Shown piece after piece: positions 25,091-35,904 of a stretch of 64,000 nucleotides of DNA. Source of the DNA: Cynocephalus volans (Eukaryota > Chordata > Mammalia > Dermoptera > Cynocephalidae). Below the pieces are notes generated by a model. The model was not told the DNA's origin, ran no database searches, and worked only from the letters and a program-made list of their open reading frames with translations. The stretch is from positions 157,228,001-157,292,000 of the forward strand of contig NC_084461.1 in NCBI RefSeq assembly GCF_027409185.1, written 5' to 3'. Numbering within the stretch: position 1 is the first letter of the stretch; every line of letters begins with the position of its first letter. The position numbers were made by a program, and so were the translations under genes.

Positions 25091-25340
25091 TGGGTTTGGC
25101 CATGATTTCTTGGATATGACATGAAAAGCACTGGGAACAACAAAATAAATATACTGGACTACGTACAACAAAATTAAAAATCTTTGTGCATCAAAGGACA
25201 ATATTAACAACGTGAAAAGGCAACCCACAAAAATAGGAAAAACTATTAGCAAATCATATAGCTGATAAGGGACTATTACACAGAATATAAGAAAAACTCC
25301 TAAAATTCAGCAACAAAAAAAAGGATACAACTAAAAATGA

Positions 25341-25453
25341 GTGGGCTGGCCAGTTAGCTCAATTGATTAGACTGTGGTGTTTTAACACCAAAGGTCAAGG
25401 GTTCTGATCCCATTACCAGCCAGCCACCAAAAATATAAAAAATGAAATAAATA
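25341..25453 (+). mobile_element. CYN-type SINE monomer
   Basis: GGGCTGGCCAGTTAGCTC, B box GGGTTCTGATCCC and CAGCCAGCCACC, then an A-rich tail. A short flanking repeat AAAAATG(A/G)G is visible. Confidence 0.85.
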
Positions 25454-25610
25454 TTAAAAATGGGCAAAGAACTTGAACAGACATTTCTCCAAAGAAGATA
25501 TACAAATGGCCAATATATGAAAGATACTCAATATCACTAACCCTTAGGGAAACGCAAATCAAAATCACAGTGAGATACCACCTCACTCCCATTAGGACTG
25601 TGTATTAGTC

Positions 25611-25976
25611 CATTTCTGTTCCTTATAATGAAATACCTGGAACTGGATGATTTATAAAGAAACAAAACTTATTGCTTACAGTTCAGGGGCTAGGAAGTCC
25701 GAAGTCCAAGAACACATCTGGTGGTGGGGACAGTGACCCAGGGGTTTCACATTGCAAGATGGTGGAAGCAAAGAGAGAAAGAGAGAGACTAACGCCCTCA
25801 TTCACTCTCCTTTTAAAGCCCACCAAACCACGCCCATGACCACCATTTTTAATCCATTCACTATGGCAAGGTCCTAATCACCTCTTCAAGGCCCCACCTT
25901 TCAATTACCATAATAAGATTTCCCACCCTCAACAGTTACAGTGGGGATTAAGTTTCTGGCGACATTCAACCTAAGG
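25611..25976 (-). mobile_element. MaLR LTR (MST/MLT1 type)
   Basis: Reverse orientation: TGTATTAGTCCATTTCTGTT at the plus-strand left end, and CACCTTTCAATTACC near the right. It interrupts L1 ORF2. A polymorphic GA-rich stretch lies at about 25772-25788. Confidence 0.8.
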
Positions 25977-26690
25977 CTACTATCAAAAAAAACAAAAGAT
26001 AAGTATTGGCGAGGATGTGGAGAAATCAGAACCCTTATGCATTGCCGGTGGGAATGTAAAATGGTACAGTCACCACGGAAAAGCAGTAATTAAAAATAGA
26101 ATTACGATTATGATCTAGCAATTCCATTTCTGGGTATATACCCAAAAGAATTTAAAGCAGGACTTCAAACAGATATTTGCATACTCTTGTTCATAGCAGC
26201 ATTATTCACAACAGCCAAGGAGTAGAAGCAACCCAAGTGTCCACTGATGGACACAAAATGTGGTTATATACATACAATGGAATACTACTCAACTTTAAAA
26301 AGGAAGGAAATTCTGACACATGCTACAACGTGGACGAATCTGGAAGACATTATGCTAAGTGAAAAAAGTCAGACACAGAAGGACAAATACTGCATGATTC
26401 CCCCTATATGAGGTACCTAGAGTAGTCAAATTCACATGGACAGGAAGTAGAATGGTGGTTGCCAGGAGCAGGGAGAAGGGAGAAATGAAGAGTTATTGTT
26501 AAATACAGTCCCAGACTGGGAAGATAAAAAAAGTTCTGGAGATGGATGGTGGTGATGGTTGCACAACAATGTGAATGTACTTAATGCCAATGAACTATAT
26601 ACTAAAAATGGTTAAAATAGTAAATTTTGTGTTATGTATATTTTATCACAATAACAAAAATAGCAAAGGCTTATATGTTCCCTCAAGGAA

Positions 26691-26858
26691 AAATTTCCAA
26701 GACATATATTATTAAGTGAACAAAAGAAAGAAAGAAGCAGAACAGTAAATAAAGCATGATACCTTTTGTATAAAAGAGAGAAAAAAATCAGCATTGATTA
26801 ATTTCTATTTTTGATGATCCGAGAAAAAGTATTAATTCACAACTTTCAACTATGATCT
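26691..26858. other. Short A/T-rich spacer
   Basis: No feature beyond possible L1 remnants. Confidence 0.3.
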
Positions 26859-26864
26859 CTAGTC

Positions 26865-27401
26865 TGTTGGGGCGTTGAGGCCACACACCTCCTCACGGGG
26901 CAGAGAACTAGCCACGACCCCACCCACATACGCATATTTAATTTGTTGAAAACATTCGCCTGGACAGGAGAGATAAAGATGGCGCCTAACGGAAGCCACT
27001 GGGGAGAGACCAAGGAAAGACATAGTTTAAAATTATTGGATAAAAGATATTTCTGCGCTCATGCTCACCGCGTGACTGCAATAGCAAAGCATTAGAGCAA
27101 GATGCATGTTCACATGACCTTTAAGATGATATGTTGAAGTTAGGAAATCTCCTTGTCATACGCTTATTATAAAAGCAGGTGCTTCTGTGAAAATAAACGG
27201 AACTGCTTGACGGAACCCTTGCCGCGTCTGAGTGTCTCTCTGTGGGCTGAATAGGCGGGCAGCATACTCACCTTCCTCCCAGGCTCTCCTGGCCACTAGG
27301 GTGGCAGGAGTAATCCTACCGGTTCCCTCTCTTGCTCATCCCATGGTGGGGGCTAAAGGGGGCAACTGGGAGGTTCGGCCCACCACCCCTGAGCCCCCGC
27401 A
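26865..27401 (+). mobile_element. Solo LTR, ERVK-like (class II)
   Basis: A 537-bp block starting TGTTGGGGCG and ending GAGCCCCCGCA. The exact 6-bp duplication CTAGTC lies at 26859-26864 and 27402-27407. It shares long stretches with the LTR at 7773-8310, for example GCGTGACTGCAATAGC versus GCGTGATTGCAATAGC, the TATA-like region before GCAGGTGCTT, and GCCGCGTCTGAGTGTC. It has no internal viral genes. Downstream of the polyadenylation region it carries a longer C-rich U5-like end. Confidence 0.88.
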
Positions 27402-27407
27402 CTAGTC

Positions 27408-28170
27408 CAAAAATAATTTTTAGAAAAAATTTTCTGTTAACTAAAAAACAGAACTTAACCTTTGGTAAGTAGTTTATTCAAGTAACTTAAGAAAGTTAGA
27501 TCACTTTTCTAAATATTTTTTGCCTTAAGATGAGAAAGAAAAAATGGGGTTTAAATTAAGAAAAACAATTAATAGTCAGCATTGTTCTCAACACTAGAAA
27601 CCATAAATCACAACTTTGCCCCTCCTGACTTCCTACCCACCCTAGGTTCCACAGGCAGCCATTTCAACAGGGATTTCTAAAACCCCTGAACCTGGAAAAA
27701 TACCACTTGCTGTGTACTTCTGCTCCCAGCTACCAAGATAAGATTCCTGGAGAAACTCACAAATCAAACCAACTAACTTTTCACTGATCCTTTGTAAGGA
27801 TAATTAAAGATTTCCTTGCCACCAAATCCAGAAGCCTCTTCTCATTCCACTTTCATTCCACTATCATTCCATTTTTGCAAATCTCTTCTTTATGATACTC
27901 TGATGCAATGTCAGTGACACTGCTCAACTGAGTTTCTTACTAGTTCTGACCTTCTTTTCTGCCTCTTCCTTCTTTTCCCCTCACCTAAATAAAAGTATTT
28001 ACCACTATTCTATAGTCATCCCTCTCTACCTCTACTCTTTCACTTTGCAGTGACTGTCACTCTTGGGCTTTTACTTAGAAATTTAATTAAAATGACTACC
28101 ATAGGTATAAATGCACCAAGACCTTTCAGCACAACTCCAGTCCCCACCATTTTAACTCCACACAAAATTC
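27408..28170. other. Intron 1 DNA, nothing recognised
   Basis: Mixed sequence without motif-bearing open frames. It may be unique intron or very old repeat. Confidence 0.4.
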
Positions 28171-28346
28171 TACCAAATGTTTAAAGAAGAATTAACAGCA
28201 ATCATTCACAAACTCTTCCAAAAAACAGAAGAGGGGAAAAACTTCCCAACTTATTCTTTGTGACCAAAACTAGACAAGGACAACACAGGAAAACAAAGGA
28301 CCAATATCTCTATGAACACAGATAAAAAAATCCTCAACAAAATATA

Positions 28347-28670
28347 ATCATCCCTCAGTATGCATGAGGAACTGGTTCCAGGGCCTCCCCACAGATACCA
28401 AAATCCATGAATACTCAAATCCCTGACATAAAATTGGCATAGTATTTTCATACAACCTATGCACATCCTCCCTTTAAATCTTTAAGTCATCTCTACATTA
28501 CTTATAATACCTAATACAATGCAAATTCAGTTATACTGTTTTGTTTAGGTAAAAATAGCAATTAAAATCTGTACATGTTCAGTACGGACACAATTTTTTT
28601 TCTGAATATTTTCAATCTGCAGTTGGTTAAACCCACACATGTAGAATCCACAAATACACAGGGCTGACTG
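28347..28670 (-). mobile_element. Tigger-like nonautonomous DNA transposon
   Basis: A 324-bp block between TA dinucleotides (28345-28346 and 28671-28672). The right end reads GGGCTGACTG, the complement of the CAGTCAGCCC start common to pogo/Tigger elements. The left end is the matching inverted terminus. Confidence 0.75.
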
Positions 28671-28835
28671 TACTAGCAAACCAAATCCAACATCACATAA
28701 AAAAGATTATACACCATGACAAAGTGAAATGTATCAAAGGAACATAAGGTTGGTTTAACATCTGAAAATCAATTAATGTATTATACTATATCAACAGAAT
28801 AAAGAACAAACACCACATGATTATCTCAATATATA

Positions 28836-29126
28836 GTCAGCCCTCCATATCCATAGGTTCTACATTCATGGATTCAACCATGGATCAAAACATTTTGGGA
28901 AAATATAACAGAGCAATAAAAAATACAGTATAAAAACCATTCACATAGCATTTACACTGCATTAGGTATTATAAGTAATCTACAGATGATTCAAAGTATG
29001 CAGGAACTGTGCCTGGGTTATACGCAATACTAAGCCATTTTACATAAGGGACTTACACATCTTTGGATTTTTGTATCTGCAGGGAGGTCCTGGAACTAAT
29101 CCCCCACAGATACCAAAGAACTACCG
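28836..29126 (+). mobile_element. Tigger-like nonautonomous DNA transposon
   Basis: A 291-bp block starting GTCAGCCCTCCATATCC, with TA on both sides. It is the same family as the element at 28347-28670 but in the opposite orientation. Confidence 0.75.
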
Positions 29127-30408
29127 TACACAGAAAGAGCATCTGACAAAATTCAACACTCCTTCATGACAAAAAAATATTCAATAAACTAGAAACGAAG
29201 GGAACTTTCTCAACCTGATGAAGGGTATCTATGAAAAACGCACTGTTAATACCACACTTTACGGTGAAAGACTGAAAACTTTCCCGTTAAATCAGATACA
29301 AGACAAAGATGTCCACTCTCACCACTTCTATTCAACTGGGGATTTTAGCCAGGGCAACTAGGCAAGAAAAAGAAAGAAAGGCATCCAGATTTGAAAGGAA
29401 GAAGTAAAACTATCTCCATATTCACATACAATGATTTTGCATATAGAAAATCCTAAGGAATCCACTAAAAACTATTAGAACTAATAAACAAGTTCAGCAA
29501 GATTGCAGGATACAAGATCAATATAGAAAAATAAGTTGTATTTCTACATACTTGCAATGAACAATCTGAAAATGAAAACAATTCCACTTACAATAGCATC
29601 ATGAGGAATAAAATCATTAAGCATAACTTTAAAAGCAAAATATGTGCAAAACTTATACTCTGAAAACTACAAAATACTGTGGAAAAATTAAAGATGTAAA
29701 TAGATAAAGATGTTCCATATTCAAGGACCAGAAAACTTAATAATAAGATGGCAATATTCTCCAAATCAATATACAGATTGAATACAATCCCTAATAAAAT
29801 CCCAGTTGGTTGTTTTGTGAAAATTGACAGACTGATCCTAAAATTCACATGAAAATGCAAGGGTCCCAGAATAGTCAAAGCAATCTTGAAAAAGAAAAAC
29901 AAAGTTGGAAGACTCATACTCCCTGATTTCATAAACCACTACAAAGCTACTGTATCAAGACAGTGTAGCACTGGCATAAAGAACAGACATATGGATCAAT
30001 GGAATAGATTTAAGAGTCCAGAAATATATGCTCACATTTACAGTCAACTGATTTTCAACAAGCGTGCCAAGACCATTCAATGGGAAAAGAATAGTCTCTT
30101 TAACCAATAGTGCTGGGGCAACTGTATGTATGTATGTGGCAACATGCAAAAGAATGAAGTTGGATCCCTACCTTACACCATACAAAAATTAAAAATGGCT
30201 TAAAGACTTAAAAGCTAAAACTGTAAAACTTTTAGAAGAAAACACGGGTACAAGTCATCCTAACCTGAATACAGTAATGGTTTCTTAGATAAGACATCAA
30301 AAGCACAAGCAACAAAAGAAAAAAAAAAACAGACATATCGGACTATTGAACATGATCAAAAATTAAAAACTTTTGTGCTTCCAAGGATGCTATCAAGAAA
30401 GTGAAAGA

Positions 30409-30520
30409 GGACTGGCCCATTAGCTCAGTTGGATCAATACAGCGTGGTGCTGATAACACCAATGTTGAGGGTTCTATCACTGTACCAGCCAGCCACCCAG
30501 AAAAAAAGAAAGAAAGAAAA
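30409..30520 (+). mobile_element. CYN-type SINE monomer
   Basis: GGACTGGCCCATTAGCTC, GTGCTGATAACACC and CAGCCAGCCACC, followed by an A/G-rich tail. Confidence 0.82.
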
Positions 30521-31386
30521 TAAAAGAATAGCCCACAAAATTAAAGAAAATTTTTGCAAAACACATATCTGATAAGGGACTCCTTTCTAAAATATATAAT
30601 GAACTCTTACAACTCAATAATAAAAAGACAAACAATTCAATAAAAATTAGCCAAAGGATCTAAGTAGACTTTTCTTCAAAGTATTTACCAACGGTGAATA
30701 ATCACATGAAAAGATGCCCAATACCATTAGCCATTAGGGAAAAGCAGATCAACACCACACTGAGATACCACTCTATACCCACTAGGATGGCTAGAATAAA
30801 AAAGACATTAAGTGTTGGTGAGGATGTGAAGAAACTGGAAACCCTCATATACTACTGGTGGGTACGTAAAATAGCACACCTGCTTTGGAAAAAGTCTAGC
30901 AGTCAGTTCCTCAAAACGTTAAAATTAGAAATACTATATAATTCAGTAAATTCCACTCCTATGTATTTCTTTTTTAAGAGAAATGACTTACATCCACACG
31001 AAAAGAGCTACACAAATGTTGACACAAGCATTATTCATAAGAAACTCCAAATGGGGAGTTCATCAACTGATGAACAGATAAATAAAATGTGGTATAAGCA
31101 TGGAATAGAATGTGATTCAACAGTAAAAGGAATGAAGTACTGATACATGAAACAAGATGGATGAAGCCTGAAAACATGCTAAGTGAAAAAAGCCAGTCCC
31201 GAAGGACCACGTATTGTATGTTTCCATTTATATAAAATATCCATATTGGTACACCAATAGAGACAGAAAGTAGATAAGTAATGACTGCTTAGGGTTGAGG
31301 GGGATTGGGGAATTGGGTAGTGATGGCTAAGGGATGTGCGAGTTTCTCTTTGGGGTGATGAAAATGTTCTAAAAGTGTTTGTGGTG

Positions 31387-31676
31387 TGTTGCTTTGCATT
31401 GCTTCGCTCCCCACAGATTTGTCACCCCACTTCCACTGGGTGATGGAGACGCAAAGGATTACTCAAAGCCCATCTCTACTGAGCAGTGAGAGGCCTCAAA
31501 GTGGTTAATTTCCCAAGGAAGGGATCCCTCTCTCTTGAGGGTTCCTGTGGGAGATTAACCACTTCGGGGCCTCTCATTGCTCAGCAGAGATGGGCTTTGA
31601 GTAATCCTTTGCGTCTCCGTCACCCAGTGGAAGTGGGGTGACAAATCTGTGGGGAGTGAAGCAACGCAAAGCAACA
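31387..31676. repeat. 290-bp near-perfect palindrome with 6-bp flanking repeats
   Basis: Arms 31387-31509 and 31554-31676 pair over 123 bp with seven mismatches, all transitions. The loop is about 44 bp. The termini are TGTTGCTTTGC and its exact complement. Flanks are GTGGTG (31381-31386) and GCGGTG (31677-31682), a probable 6-bp duplication with one change. The surrounding L1 3' UTR resumes directly after. The arms resemble the last 80 bp of the LTR at 22674-23386. No coding potential. Confidence 0.9.
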
Positions 31677-31790
31677 GCGGTGATGCTACATAACTCTGAA
31701 TACACTAAAAGCCATCAAATTGTACACTATAAGTGGGTGAATTATATGATATGTGAATTATATCTCAATAAAGCTGTTAAAAAAAATTAA

Positions 31791-32265
31791 CCTCTGGTGA
31801 TTCAACTCAGTATACAGGTTACCTTGGAGCGTACAGACTGGGAAAGGCACATGGGAGCCTTCTGGGGTGCTAGAAATATTCCATATCTTGATTGGGGTGG
31901 TAGTTATATGGGTGTACACACTGAGCAATATAATTAAGATTGGTTCACTTCCACTGTATGTAAATGATACCTTAATAAAAAGTTTTTTTAAATAATATTT
32001 CATGAGTGAATATTTCAATTACTCCTAAGAAACCTGGAAAGTATACATATTATTATGAGAAATACAGGTTCAGAAAAGTTAAGTAACTTGCCCAAACAAA
32101 GCAAGCACTTACACTTTTGTCTCCTGACTTCAAAAGCTGACTCCACTATTCCATAACTTACCTTTATATCTCCTCTAACTAGAACTGCTGCTTGATGAAT
32201 GGTGTGTACACGTGAATATGTGAATGAATGAGCAGCATAAAGTATATATTTAAATTACTAAATGT
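31791..32265. mobile_element. Old L1 end and MIR-like remnant
   Basis: 31791-31990 looks like another L1 3' UTR (CCATATCTTGATTGGGGTGG). 32040-32160 reads like an ancient MIR-type core (AAGTTAAGTAACTTGCCCAA). Confidence 0.5.
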
Positions 32266-32422
32266 GGGGCCGGCCCGTGGCTCACTCGGGAGAGTGTGGT
32301 GCTGATAACGCCAAGGCCACGGGTTCGGATCCCATATAGGGATGGCCGGTTGCTCACTGGGTGAGCGTGGTGCTGACAACACCAAGTCAAGGGTTAAGAT
32401 CCCCTTACCGGTCATCTTTTTT

Positions 32423-32449
<27 letters not shown>
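32266..32449 (+). mobile_element. CYN-type SINE dimer
   Basis: A full dimer from GGGCCGGCCCGTGGCTCACT to CCGGTCATC, with a TTTTTTTAAAAATAAATAAA tail. The duplication AAATTACTAAATGTGG lies at about 32252-32267 and 32450-32465. Confidence 0.93.
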
Positions 32450-32453
<4 letters not shown>

Positions 32454-32462
32454 TACTAAATG

Positions 32463-32575
32463 TGGCTGGCTGGATTAGCTCAGTTGACTAGAGTGCAGCC
32501 TTATAACAGCAAGGTCACAGGTTCAGATCCCCATAACAGCCAGTCATCAATCAATCAATCAATAAATAAGTGCTA
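32463..32575 (+). mobile_element. CYN-type SINE monomer
   Basis: It starts right at the 3' duplication of the preceding dimer: GGCTGGCTGGATTAGCTC, B box GGTTCAGATCCCC, then a CAAT/A-rich tail. Confidence 0.88.
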
Positions 32576-32599
32576 TATAAAAACACAGAAGAATATACC

Positions 32600-33765
32600 T
32601 GAAGAAAGTTATAAAGAGGATATAAAACCTAAGATGACTCTTAAAACTAAAAGAATAGTATGAGCAGGACTTGGCAGTAGGGATTAGTACAGGGGAAGAC
32701 TGGAGGAATCATAATGCCCTAGGAAAACATCTTGTATGAAGTGGTTTCCATCTTATTAAATGTTTCCTGTACTATAGTTATTTAAATCAGTATGTCCAAA
32801 TTTAATAGCAAGGGTAGCTATACCACCAAATAAATACATGTAATTTCTTAAAGGCATTTAAATAAATAAAAACCCTTCTCCCTAGCATAGAACCACTGCA
32901 GGCTCAATGTGGGTTTTTAAAGAATCATAGCACATAAGGGATCACTAAGAAGCATTAAAGAGGCACCCCAAAGATATAACTTCCAAAATTCCAAATGCTT
33001 CATGAGATTTAACCACACTAAATTGTTTCCACAGTAATTCTAAAAAAGTAGAAAAGGTCACTGATCAGACAATTTAAACAAGAAAGCCAGCATATTGTTC
33101 AACTACTATTTTTCTTAAAGTTGCTACCCTTCTAGATGAAGAACTAAAATAATGGCTTATTTTCACTTACTTGAACTGAGATTATAGAATGAATTACCAC
33201 TAACTGCCTGCTAAGGAGGAGTCAAGTCTGGATGCCAAGAGCAACTTCTTAATCAAGACTGTTAGGTACAAAAATACCTCTACAAGAATGCATAAGCAGG
33301 AACGGTAACCCAGTAGTGAAACATGTTACTTATTTCACAGGTAGCATTTCTGGTGGAGTCCTTGAAAATCTCCAATTTGGAATATTACTTGTCATTTTCT
33401 TTCAGCACATCCTCATCTGGAGCTATATGAAGAACAATCACTGACAAGATAATTTAAAATCTTGACATTCTAGGTAACAAACCTGTCAAAATTTCTTTGA
33501 AAGCTTAGGGGCACAGGTACCTTAAGAACAATCCTTTAGCAATGATTGGCTCTTACCCCTAAATGTCAGTAGTCAAGAAATTTGGTACCAAGCTCTTTCT
33601 TTATCAACTGATTACAATGAACTTGATTGTTTCTGTAATTTAAAAAATAAAATAAAGGTAAATGCACACGTATACACACACATACCCGATACTTCATCTC
33701 CCAGTTTATATTCAGCCTCAGTTTAGAAGAAGTGTGTAACAACAGAATCCAAACACAACTTGAGT
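32600..33765. other. Intron 1 DNA, nothing recognised
   Basis: No repeat or exon recognised. This could be unique sequence near the promoter. Confidence 0.4.
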
Positions 33766-33769
33766 AATA

Positions 33770-33960
33770 ATTACATCTACTGAGTCCTTGGACACCACTC
33801 TAGGTACCTCCGAATAACTCCATGTAGTAGATACCTATATCACTATTTTACACGTGAGGAAACAAGTCAAAGTCAAACAGCTTTTGGCTATGCTGGGAAT
33901 TGAAGCTCAAGGTATTTGATTCCAAAAATACACTTTGATTCAACAAGGCACTGCCTCCCT
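33770..33960. mobile_element. MIR-family remnant
   Basis: The core phrase TTTTACACGTGAGGAAACAAG followed by a GGCAGAGCC-like segment is typical of ancient MIR-type SINEs. It is strongly diverged. Confidence 0.5.
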
Positions 33961-34034
33961 TGACAGGGTAAAAAAAAAAATAGAGAAGCATACAACTTTT
34001 CACTTTTTCCGGGATGTTACTTATATCTCAATAT

Positions 34035-34205
34035 AATATACAGACTGAAGGCAAGAGCGTTGGAGTCAGGCTGCCTGAATTTAAACCCAGCTCCATCACT
34101 GACAAGATGTGCGTCCTCAGTTGCCTCATCCATAAATTGAGGATAATAGCACCTGTATTCCATGAGGTTGTCATGGGGATTAAATAAACGCTTATGAATA
34201 AAAGG
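34035..34205 (+). mobile_element. MIR SINE
   Basis: It follows the MIR consensus closely: GTTGGAGTCAGGCTGCCTGA, CCAGCTCCATCACTGAC, TTGCCTCATCCATAAATTGA, GGGGATTAAATAAACGC. Confidence 0.8.
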
Positions 34206-34349
34206 CTTCAAACACCGCCTGTCATCGAACACGGGAGAAACACACCAGCCCTGTTGGAGGGAAAAGTGGTATATGACAAGTATTTCCAAGAAAAACATTT
34301 TTTTCTGGGAGAATTAGCGAAAGGGAGAATCACTCTCCAACAAAATAAT

Positions 34350-35135
34350 AACCTGGCGGGAGGAGCGGGGCGTGAGGAGCCAGCGGCGGAGGGACCCAGC
34401 CCCCTTACTCTGGGAGAGGTCCGAGCCGTGGCGCCCCGCGGGAGGAGACGGCAGGGACGGAGCCTCCTCCTGAGGAGTTCAGCTTGAGGAAGAAGGGACC
34501 AAAGTCCTTCCGCGGTGAGCGAGAAGTGGTGGCGAGGACGCCGAGAGGATGAAGGCCGCCCCCAGCTGTGAGCGGGACGGGCCTGGCACTCGAGGGCGGA
34601 AGCCCACCTCAGAGCAGCTAAGAGCCCACACGGGCGTCCGGAGTTTCCCACCTGGCGTCCGGAGAGGCCCACTGCGGCGCCCCGAGGGGTCCTTTTGGCT
34701 TCGGGAGCGGCCCACCGCGCGTCGGGAAGGGCCTACCTAGTCGTCAAGAAGGGCCCCTCCGGTGAGGAGCGGGCCGCGGCCAGGCTGAGGGCTAGAAAGA
34801 GATGGGAAGAGGGCGGGCTGGAGGTGTGAGAAGGCGGCAGGTACTCACCGGCTGGCGCGTGCCCCTTGGCCGTGCCCCTCCTCTGGAGCGCGGAGGGTTG
34901 GAAGCGGGCGCAGCAAGTCAGGAGCGGGGGTGCCGGCTGACGCACGCGAAGCCGAGGCGCCGCGGGGAGACGCGCTCTCAGGGAAGGCGCAGGCTCTGGC
35001 GTCCGTAGACCGAACCAACGCGCACGGCGGGGGGGAAACTGCCGCGGGGACGTACCAACTGCGCGAGGCGGGGGGCGCGCCAGCACCCCAAGACAGTCTC
35101 CGACCGGCCTGGTGCGCGCCATGGCCGCGTAATTT
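34350..35135 (-). promoter_or_regulatory. UIMC1: CpG island, probable UIMC1 promoter
   Basis: The only long G+C- and CpG-rich stretch in the UIMC1 part of the window, about 20 kb upstream of coding exon 2 on the same strand. It lacks repeats and has CpG-dense runs such as GCGCGAGGCGGGGGGCGCGC. A TGACGCA motif (CRE-like) is at about 34938. Open frames on both strands (for example 34733-35182 and 34208-34672) have no recognisable domain and are expected in such DNA. The island may also serve a divergent plus-strand transcript. Confidence 0.75.
34849..35120 (-). other. UIMC1: UIMC1 noncoding exon 1 (putative)
   Basis: On the minus strand CCAGCCG|GTGAGTACC is a consensus donor whose last exon base is 34849. 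The transcription start is not visible, so the upstream end near 35120 is a guess based on the island's edge. An exon here would be 5' UTR only and join to 13972. Confidence 0.6.
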
Positions 35136-35454
35136 GCTAGCACTCTGAAGGAAACCAAGGAGTTAAGACAGGGCTCCCGCACTACTCCAGTGAACCCTTC
35201 AAAATCTGCTCTGCCACATTAACCCTCCTCTGGTCCTTTCTTTGCATGTTATCCGACTTTTACTGAAATTATCTGTTCACATGACCACTTGAAAACTACC
35301 TCCTCAGATGGTACTGATCTTTTTCAGAGGAGGTAGGAAATCTTGGTATCGTCAACTCAGAGCTGGCAGGTGGGAATGTAAAATTAGGACGGCCACTTTT
35401 GAAGACAATGCGATGTGATGAAATTTTAAATGTACATCTAGAAAAATACAGAAA
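35136..35454. other. Upstream DNA with L1 3' remnant
   Basis: 35136-35340 has no feature. 35360-35454 resembles an L1 C-terminal/3' UTR phrase (GGTGGGAATGTAAAATTAGG). Confidence 0.45.
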
Positions 35455-35624
35455 AGGGCCGGCCCGTGGCTCACTTGGGAGAATGTGGTGCTGATAACAC
35501 CAAGGCCACGGGTTCGGATCCCTATATAGGGATGGCCAGTTAGCTCACTTGGCAGAGCGTGGTGCTGACAACATCAAGTCAAGGGTTAAGATCCCCTTAC
35601 TGGTCATCTTTAAAAAAAAGAAAA
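35455..35624 (+). mobile_element. CYN-type SINE dimer
   Basis: Both tRNA-like units are present. The exact duplication GAAAAATACAGAAA lies at 35441-35454 and 35625-35638. Confidence 0.93.
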
Positions 35625-35638
35625 GAAAAATACAGAAA

Positions 35639-35904
35639 GGAACTCCTACATGTTTGCACAAGAAGACATGTTCAAGGAAGCCTGCTTCCTTGTGAAAAAT
35701 GTGAGCAGCAGAAATGTCCAATGAGACACGGATGAATAAAATGTTCCTACAATAAAATACTACAACAAATAAAAACTACTTATATGTATCAACATTTGAT
35801 AGCTCCTAACAACATGAGTTATTAAAATAGCAACATGACAACACATATGTACAGGGCTAAATGACTTATGTAAATTTAAAAATACATACAAAGAGGGAAA
35901 ATGA
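35639..35904 (+). mobile_element. Old L1 3' UTR
   Basis: It continues the L1 interrupted by the SINE (AGAAATGTCCAATGAGACAC). Diverged. Confidence 0.55.

Larger units (their letters stand above)
25095..26690 (+). mobile_element. L1 ORF2/3' end split by a SINE and a MaLR LTR
   Basis: ORF2 C-terminal sequence at 25095-25340, 25454-25610 and 25977-26400. The 3' UTR (GGAGATGGATGGTGGTGATG) then runs to an A-rich end near 26660. Confidence 0.78.
28175..31790 (+). mobile_element. Old L1 split by two Tiggers, a SINE and a palindrome
   Basis: Plus-strand ORF2 text runs from about 28175 (TTTAAAGAAGAATTAACAGC) through the reverse transcriptase and C-terminal regions to a 3' UTR that ends near 31785 (CTCAATAAAGCTGTTAAAA). 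It is interrupted at 28347, 28836, 30409 and 31387. No open frame exceeds 150 codons. Confidence 0.78.
13975..34848 (-). other. UIMC1: UIMC1 intron 1 (inferred)
   Basis: The interval lies between the exon 2 acceptor and a consensus GTGAGT donor in the CpG island. It holds no convincing exon and is largely repeats. The left boundary is firm. The right boundary depends on the exon 1 assignment. Confidence 0.65.

Noticed and set aside
31387..31676. Assembly artefact as cause of the palindrome
   Set aside because: Arms differ at seven sites, all transitions, and the loop and flanking duplication are distinct, so a simple inverted assembly duplicate is unlikely.
32266..32430. tRNA-like folds with A and B boxes
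   Set aside because: These and about 20 similar units are SINEs with poly(A) tails and duplications, not functional tRNA genes.
34208..35182. Several overlapping open frames on both strands
   Set aside because: They lie in a CpG island with few stop codons. None shows a recognisable domain, and the strand and splice evidence point to a noncoding exon 1.
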